This document shows, in pieces, positions 13,701-22,700 of a DNA stretch of 64,000 nt. Each line of letters begins with the position of its first letter. Position 1 is the first letter of the stretch. The notes under the pieces were generated by a model. That model ran no database searches, was not told the origin of the DNA, and saw only the letters and a program-made list of their open reading frames with translations. Origin of the DNA: Opisthorchis felineus (Eukaryota > Platyhelminthes > Trematoda > Opisthorchiida > Opisthorchiidae); the NCBI GenBank assembly GCA_004794785.1, contig SJOL01007097.1, forward strand, positions 5,393 through 69,392. Reading direction: 5' to 3'. Made by a program: the position numbers and the translations under genes.

Positions 13701-16700
13701 TGCGAAGTGAGTTCAAACCCAAACCTCATGCCTGCAGATGAACAACAACGATGGGGTAGACAAGTTCGTCTATCTGAGCAGCCGCGTAAGTCCCGGTGGG
13801 CTGGCGAAAGGCGAATTCGATTTCCGAATCTGGGTAGTCAGGACAACGTTTACCAGCCTTCAGTGCGTGTGGCGTCGGCGAGACATCAGTTTAGCTGCAA
13901 AGGGCATAATGCGGTGCGATGATTCGGTCTCTGTAGTTTTACGGATTAAAGACGACCGCCGCGTGTAGTTCTGCAAAGGCCGTTTCTGACTATCAGTGTC
14001 CTCGAAACATCGCGCGGGTCTGGTGGAACCAAATGGTTTCCAGGTAAAGTAATTCTCCTTTTATTGGTCTATTTGTCACACCATAATTTACCCTGGTTAC
14101 GTCATGCGCTTCGTATGCTAGAGGCCCGTTTGCTTCGCAGAGCGATTCTCGCCCGGTCACGTGTCGGGCCAGACTACCTAGGGGCGGTCAGTCAGTGACG
14201 TGACAACAAAGCATGGGAACTCTTGCCGACCAACTCAGTTGTTTTGGAAGCTACCGTCTCCCCCGGATGAGGATTTCGGGACGAGACAAACCAATGGTTC
14301 GTAGGTCCGACAGATATGGCCTCATCAAGCAGCCAGTGGAGGTCCTGCGCCTTATTGCCTTCAGTGCGTAGCTCTATCGTTTCTTGCCTTATCAGGCAAA
14401 CAGGGCAACTTAACTTTAATGAGCTGATTGAACTATCGCTCCCAACGCTTGACTGTCATTCCTTATTCTCGGTAGACAAAACTGTAGCCACTGGAACCAT
14501 TGTAACTTGGTATAAAGTTCATAGCTGAATAAATGAACCGAAATGAACATGTCATACTCGGATGTAGACGCTGATTTTAGAAACTCCTGAACTAGCGACT
14601 TTGGCAGATCTCTTATCCTGACAAGTTCTCTAGTGTGTGAATCTCCCTTGTTCATTTCTTCAACTCTGTAAACGCGAACTGCTGTTCGCTTTTTAGGTGT
14701 CTGTCATTTTAGCAAGTGTAGTTATGGATGGTCTTTCTACTGATCAACGATAATTGGTAGTTTCTGCAATTATTGACGTCACCTGTTTTCGGCACAGTCA
14801 AAATCCACATTCACATCACTCTAGTTTGAACAATACTTCTGTCCTGGCGCAATTATTCTGGTGAGTCAAGAGCAAAGTGAAGAAGCACTGGACTCGAGCT
14901 CCGCTCTCATTAGAGCTCATCAGCGATGCGTATCCTTCGTCGTGCATGGGCTTGAACCCCGGATATGTGATGCGAGCCTCTCCTACTACTACTCCACGAT
15001 CTACGCTGGATGCACCTGAATTACCACGTCTGGACAGGCGAAAGTGTTCACGCTTGAGAAATTTGATTGGCTTTGCCGGATGCTTCGGGAAACGCTACCC
15101 GGAATTAGTCGTTTTGGTCGATCGACCCAGCTGCAGGCGGTCAAAACAAGACAGCGTTTGTTGAAAAAGATCTGCGACTTACTTGCTGGACGTGGTCCGC
15201 AGTCTTACCACTGTCACCTTTGGATTTTTGCTATATCTTCGTCAACACTTATTTCGTCGAAATTATTTACTGGAGTCGCTGCTATCTCTCTTCCCTGCAG
15301 ATCCCAGCCGAAGTACGTGAATTACTGGAGGACGAACGCTGTACAGAGGGTGCTGTGATATCTCACAGTTTGTGTGGCACGACTAGTTTGGTAAGGATAT
15401 GACCCGCGTTTGAAAAAATGTATTTATCTTTCTATTTATACCATGATTGTTTGAACACACCCGCCTAGAAGGGGATTTCGGCAGGTTAGGTTGTGTACTT
15501 GGTGACTGAATGTTCTTTGAGCCCGGCATTTTTATTTCAAACGTTTTATCACCAATCAGGGCAGCATCGTGAGTGTGCAGTATGGTTGCGATTCTTTGGA
15601 GAGCCCCGTCTCAGCCCTTCACTTCGATTAGTGACGAAAGTTTTATAGCACGTTTGTCAAGCTCAGCGAGCGATCCTTCGATCTCCTCATCTCTTGGAGT
15701 CATTATTCTAGTTTGTCTACACACAACATGTTTAGTCGTTCTCCCTTGTGGTGATCTATAGGTGCTGCTAACATGCGAAAGGTTACTGCTATCGCGGCGT
15801 ATCCTCCTACTAATGGTCGGTCGAGACATTTCAGTGTTTGCTTTCCCAGATATAAAACCCGATGCATTTTAGCACGAGCACGCGGTCCGTCTACTCCACT
15901 GACGCGCTAAGGGGTATCAGTTTTGTGGAGATCAGACTTTACTACTACCTCTTCATAGGAACAACCATTCACGAGCATTCAATGTGTTTCTCACTTTGAG
16001 GCTGTGCCGATTTGATTCGGCCCATAACGGAGTCAAAAATCAAATAAAGCTGTGAAGCTTTTAGTCTCCCACTACCACGACGTTATACAAATTGAAAAAC
16101 ACTCACGACCGCTGAAAAAGTGCCTGCCGATAAAAAAGAATGGTTCAAGACTGTTCATGTTCTTCCCTAGGTTAAATAGTCTACTGAGTGTTCCCCGTAG
16201 TTCGAGGAGTTGCATTTCTTCTTTCTGTTGGCATTTGGGCGGTCATTTCATTGTTCCCTGCTATATTCGTTGTTTTGATCTAATAACCTATTCCTCCACA
16301 GTTTTCCTTGCTGTGGTAAAATCCACAACATTAAAATACAAGTAATTTCCTAGGACAACCGTCAGTACCATCATCCTAGTGTCGTATCATGGGTCGATGA
16401 GGTGGCGCACTGCGGTAAATCACAAACTGACTACTTGTTTTGACTCAGTTCGTTCAATTTTGCCTTACCTAACCTCATCTAAGTGAGGCCAGGGTCACGG
16501 ACGAAACGATCACTCATTCTTACGGTGCGGCTTCATATCAATCCGTGAAGCCACTGTTTCCTGCCGGTTTACGGATGGACTTTGTATGTACGACGGATCC
16601 AAACTGCGGAAAAATGTTTCTCAAGTGGGGCTTTCTTACAAATAGCAAATGCTGCACTGGGAATCACCAAAACTGTTTTATTCCTAGAGGTATTCCCTAG

Positions 16701-19700
16701 ACGGAAGTGTCCTATAAAGATGACGTACTTTAAAGAAACCGCTCCGTTGGTCCTAACTGGTCACAGTGCTCCTTTGCCCCACTTGATTGCTTGAGCAATT
16801 CCTGCTGCTCCCTATGACCATCATCCTTCTTATGGACCCCAGTAAGGTACCGCATGCGCACGTCGCCGTTCGGGAAATTCCTGTTTAGTTTTCGGTAAAG
16901 GCTTAATTGATGTTCCCATGACCTGGACCATCCACCATTTCACTACAGCACGGTTTTTAGAGCACCCCTGTACACTGGAGTAAATTTTCCGAGCTGTGAC
17001 GAGCTGTGCTTCGAATCAACACACTCCCTCAGTTTCATCTCTTCGATGGGATCTATCCTTCAGGACAATAGGTGATTGAGAGTCCCTGTGAGATTTTGCG
17101 CGGAAATCGGTATTCGGTTTCGTGCATCTCCTCTGCACCGTCTGGTGCGCCCATCATTATTCACTGAGGTAATTATACACTGGTAATAAGATCAAGTTCG
17201 TTATCGAGGTGATCGGCTGGGGAGAGAATGGCATAGTGCATTCGTATCAACTCTCTAATCAATTTCGTTTCATAGGTATCCGTGCCTCATCAGACACAAA
17301 CTAGCACATGCGTTCATCCAGACCAGATTCGCTCCGGTGGCCCATCTTCTGTGGGGTTCACAGTCCCCTCACCCACAACATTTTGGCGTTTGGTGTGCGC
17401 CTTACGTGATTTTGTTCAAAATGAAGGCAAAGGTCAATTGCCAGTTCGTGGGAGCATTCCAGATATGTTATCAGATTCCAAGAGATATCTCAAACTTTTG
17501 TCAATCTACCAGGAACGTATGGAGTGGGCGGTACAGCGTTTTGCTGCACGATTGACACAGGTATATTCGTATTTTATATTCTGGTTTATCTGTTGTTGTT
17601 GGACAAACAGTCATTGTTATATTTTTCAGTAGAATCGATTGCTTGCATTTAGCCCTCCCCAAGACAGCTTGAGATAGCTCAGTGCTTAAGGCGCGAACTT
17701 ACTAACCAGGAGATCCGTGGTTCGACCCCAACCTCAGCATCTGTTGCTGTCTAGGCTTGGGCAACCTGACAGTATCTCAGTCCTTGTGCTTCCTTCTGGT
17801 GGCTTGGCAGCTATGTGATTATTGGACAGCTGTCAGCTTCGTCATAATTTCAGGGGTGCTGTATGAATTCAGACAGCCGAGAGTTTTTTAGTTTTGAATG
17901 TTCTCAGTCCTTTTTAAGCTTTTTTTTGTCGTCACAATCAGTCCAAGCAAACACGTGTTGGAGCAACAATATACGTGTAGGCGTCCCACAATTTTGGTGT
18001 CCCTTGACTTCAACAGGGGTTCGATTCTGTCGACCGGTTAGTTCCTTCAACACGCTTGCCCATCAGCGTATGCCACAGAAGTTCATGGGCTGTCTGTATT
18101 CACCTACTTGTGTTCGCTTGAGGGTGTATGGAGAGCTCCAAAAGCTTTTCTGCGAGCAGTAGTGTCCGTCAAAGGTGTCCGCTCTCACCATTTTTTGTTC
18201 AGTTTCGTCATTGACGTAGTGATGAAGGTTTCTAAACCCTGCGGTTCAGATCTCTCCGAGCGAAAACCTTGTCGACCCGGAATATGCAGTCGACATTATT
18301 CTCGTTTTTTGAAAAAGAGTAGGAAGCGCAAACGTTACTAGAGAAGCTGACCAAAGTCATCCGGTCCTATGTACTTCTTTTACGTTCGTGGCAGCTTGGG
18401 GGTTAGGATGAGTTTGGGATTAAGGGATCTGTGGTTCAGATTTACTCTTGAATTTTTGACAACTCCCGTATAGCCCCAAATAACCTGGCAGTATCCAAGT
18501 CTTCCTGTGGGTTGCATAACAGCTAGGTGTCGGAAGGGTGTAACAGCCGGGCGAATTGATTTGTACAAATTAGTTCGAAGGTGTTTGATGTTGTCCGGTA
18601 CTTTAGAGGGCCACGGAGCTGCTCTGGTGTCCTTTGTATTGTTCTTTCCAATGTAACTCTACCTTGACAAACTACCTGCGCTCTTTTTGTCGTCAGTTGC
18701 CTATTCAGACAGCTCGCGCTGCCGTCCGGTAGACACCATTTAATCCTCCAAGTCCACGGTTGTGACATGAATCAAAGACTGGTCAAGGGAGAAAACGAAC
18801 TTGGCCATCGCTTTTGGACATTTTATTCTTTTAAGAGCCATCGACCTTCCCTTCCCCACCGTCCCAGGAATTGTTGCAATGAGAACACCTGAGCACATAG
18901 GTATTTGGAAGGGGTTGCGATCTGTCTACGACCCATGGGCGCTTACATTTATGTCGTTATTGATATGGGTATATCATCATAGTTGGAGTTTTCCGCACTT
19001 ACTCGGTTGCCTCGACGCGGCTTCCTCGACGTGTTACCAAATTTTTATTCGGCTGTATGTTTCCTCAATCTACGTTGTATAGTCGTACGGCGCGCTAGTC
19101 TGTTACTGCTTCTCACCAAGCCAGCTGTTTGTGCGTCCTTTGCTATGAGTGTCCAGTTATACAACTTCTGATCTCAAACCGAATGTGTGATAGTCCCGTG
19201 TGCCATTTGCTTTCAATTTTGTACCTTATTTTGGCTTCTCATTGTATCCTAGGTATTTAATTGTTCTGACTCGTCTAATCGCGTTTTGAGTACATACCCA
19301 CAGTTCGCTATCACAATCTTTGATAATCCTGCTTCAATGGAAGACTGACCTTTTAAGATTTTTTGCTTTACTGAGCGTAGACTCGAATAGTTGAAGCATT
19401 CCGTATACCCCAACTATCACATGTGTCTCAAATGTCACCTGTGCATTTATTGAGCTGCATAGTGGTTTTATTTAGCATTAGATATCATCCTCACTAGACC
19501 CACAGTTTATTCATCTCATGTTGTGTTATTTAGTTTCCAGAGATTACACTGCAGGACATTCGCCTGTTCGGTAAGTTCCTGCTTCACTTTGCTTGTGCTT
19601 TTAGCCAGCCTTTATTTTGGGAAAGTAGCCAAATTCTGCGCACAAAACTGCATAGCACTGATAGCTACCTCCACACATAAATATGTGCCAAAGTGTTTCA

Positions 19701-22700
19701 TTGCTGTGCGTGTCTGTGGAGAGCTGTCGTTCACCTTGGAATATTTGAAACCGAATTGTAAATATGTCCGTAATCAAGAATTGAATGGCGTTGCTGTATT
19801 TGAGATAACACCGTCAATAGTCACCTTCTGTCCCCATATTCCAATAAGAAACAACGGCCCAACCGTCAGTCCAAGACCCAGACTGTTACACCGTAACGGT
19901 CGAGATTTTTATGTACGATGTATTTGAACTCTGGCGTGCGAGCATGCTTGTTACCACTACCTCACCAGTGCCCGCTCGATGATCAGTTCTGTGCATGTTC
20001 ATTACTTTGGGCAGTGTGATTTGTGACCCTACACCTCTGAATTACTATTGGTGTCACTGTAATGTTCACTTGGTGAAGTTCCTCCACAAACGGAGTTCAG
20101 CTATATCCCGTGGAGCCCCCTAGCTTGTTGTTCCTGTAGGTCCCTGCAAGATAAACGGAAACTTACCGTAATCAATCTGTCCTTTTTAGTACGAAACTCG
20201 GCCTTCCTACGTGTGGTTCGGTGCCGTTCTTTAGAGGAAGAGCTCAAGCTGTCACCCGCTCGGTCGGAGGATCTTGGTGAGTTTCTGACGTCACATATCC
20301 ACTAAACATTCAGTTGAGGCTATCTCCCAAACTCACAAGCAAGTTAACTGCACAATTTGTTAGCTCTGATTCCAACACACGAGGAGAACGATTCCATGTT
20401 GTGGTACCTGGTACTTCGTGGGGCTTCCAGCTTCCTCAGTGAAACCGGTCACTGGCCAGGAGATCCGAACCCTTACAGTTCATCTTTTCACACAAACGTA
20501 ACCTCTACGCCTAACCATATATTAAAAACCGGCGACGGACAATCGAAGGGACAGGCAAACGACCGCAAGACGGAGGGGACTGGAAAAGAAGTCGCAGATT
20601 CTTATGTGGTTGAGATGGATTTGCCGGGATTCCGCGCTCATTTGAATCGAATTCTACGAGCTTTTGGTATTGCTTCGACCTTGGTTAGTTTGGACTATGT
20701 GAATGTGAGTCATTCATGTTTCAAACGATCGCCTAAGCTTTTTGTTTTTATTTTTACCGAACAAAAGTGTGACATGTTGGCAGTCCGTTGGCTCGCGAAT
20801 TGATTCCAATGCGTCCGAGGGAAGCGCACTGCGGTTTTTCAAAAGCTGCCCCAAAAGCCCTATTTCTATTTATCTTTCTCACTACTGTCTAATGACTTGT
20901 CCGTACGCCCTGCTGTTTTGTTTTTAGCATCTCGAGGTGCGAGAAAATATACAGTATTTGACGGAACTTAACCCCGATAAAGCAAGCTCACCGCACATCG
21001 TTGGTTGCTGGCGGTCGATCAGATGGCCGTTGGTCAACCACCAGTAAACGCAACCGAGCTACCAATATTTCGATACACCGTTGACCACAGAAAATGCCCT
21101 CTCCCAGTCATTTGAACGGTTTAAATACCAGTGGATTTGAAACCGCCCATTCGGTGTGTGCTGGAGAGCCGAGAAACACTGTACAGCTGTTTCATCCTCA
21201 TTGGGAATAATCAGCATTTCGCGTCTCACAAATCTCCAGAGAGATTTGAACTCGCCACCTCCAGGCCAGCATTTGAAACTGAGCCATTCAGCTGCAAGCG
21301 GCTACTCAGCAGTGCGGCTCAATCGCCCTTACACAAGGTATGACGCCACTCGTGTTTCAGTCACTGGACTCACTTCACGTGATCGCGTGGCTCCTTGCTT
21401 GACAACTTCTTAGGTGGTAGTTAGACTCGTCGTGTCAATTATTCTTCCTTCCTTCAGCTTCTCGTTGCTCAACGGCTTAGTCCTACTAGCCGGGAGGGTG
21501 CGAGTTCGAATTGCTATGGAGATTTGTGAAATGCGCTCTTCTGATGATTCCCTGTCAGGGTGAAACAGCTGTACAGTGCTTTTCAGCTTTTCAGCACAGA
21601 TTGGCTTCATTTACAGGATGAACTCTCAGTTGAAAATTCCCAACAATCCTCATACTACAAACATACTCATTTACCCCCGATTTTGGTGTTGACGTCAGCT
21701 AGAAGATCGCGTGGCCACTGTTTGTCAACTAAGACCAACTGGATTATTCATGAGTACAAAGAACTGTTCACGCACGTGAGTTAGGGAGCGAGCTATAACT
21801 AAGGTTTTGGATGTTGAGGTCAAAGGCTGAACATGAACTACTCCAGTTGGTAACTCAGGTAGCGTAGATGGTCGTTGGTTTGTTCGCTGAGCTGGCCAAT
21901 TTGGTTGCAATCAAACTGATGTTCCGCTTTGTACTCCGTGTTCACCTAATGCACTTACGCAAACCAAAAAACGGTCCTGGGGGTCAATACCCCGAATTTT
22001 CTGCCTTCAGCATCCCAAAACTCAACAATACATCTGGCTCATCATGTTGACTGTCTATAGCATCCGGACTGAGAAACTTCGTTAGTTGCCCGCGTGCGAC
22101 CACTTGGTTTTGTTCACCCATCACCTAGCTGATCAATATTGAATCAAGCACGTTCATGATGCTGACGTACTAACATCAATTTCTTTCGATAAAATTGTAA
22201 TGTAACTGTTCCACCGAAGAAGTAATGTTTTTTGACGTAGCCGGTGGTTCAAATGAAAAAACTGCAACATAGTTCCCAGCTTTCATAGTCGTCAGTATAT
22301 GATGAATCGCGTGTAGGCTTAAACTGTTGAGGTGTTGCAAGTGTCATCCGTGGATGAAATGTTCAACGCAGAGATTCTGTGTTTCGCATATACAAGGTAT
22401 GAACCTATGCGATCTTAGCATTTGCAACTCACAATGGGCTTTTTTGCTAACAGAGCGTTTTTCACATGGATATCCACCTTGAATTTCTATGCATCTGGCA
22501 AAATGATCTGAAACTTTAATCCAGTGTGTTTGAAATGACTGTGTCAGATCCTTTATCTGATTCGAAGATAACAGTTCCAGTTGTCGCAGTGGTTCGATAT
22601 GGGCTTCTGTCAAAACACACTTGTCAATAACGTTAACTTTTTCAGCTTCGGGGGACTTCGGAATGTGCTCGAGTCTAAGCAATAATAGCCGTGCAGCTGC

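Noticed and set aside
19523..19927. 134-aa open frame on the + strand
   Set aside because: Only its first part coincides with the 37-nt NAE1 exon 12, in a different reading frame; the rest is intronic.
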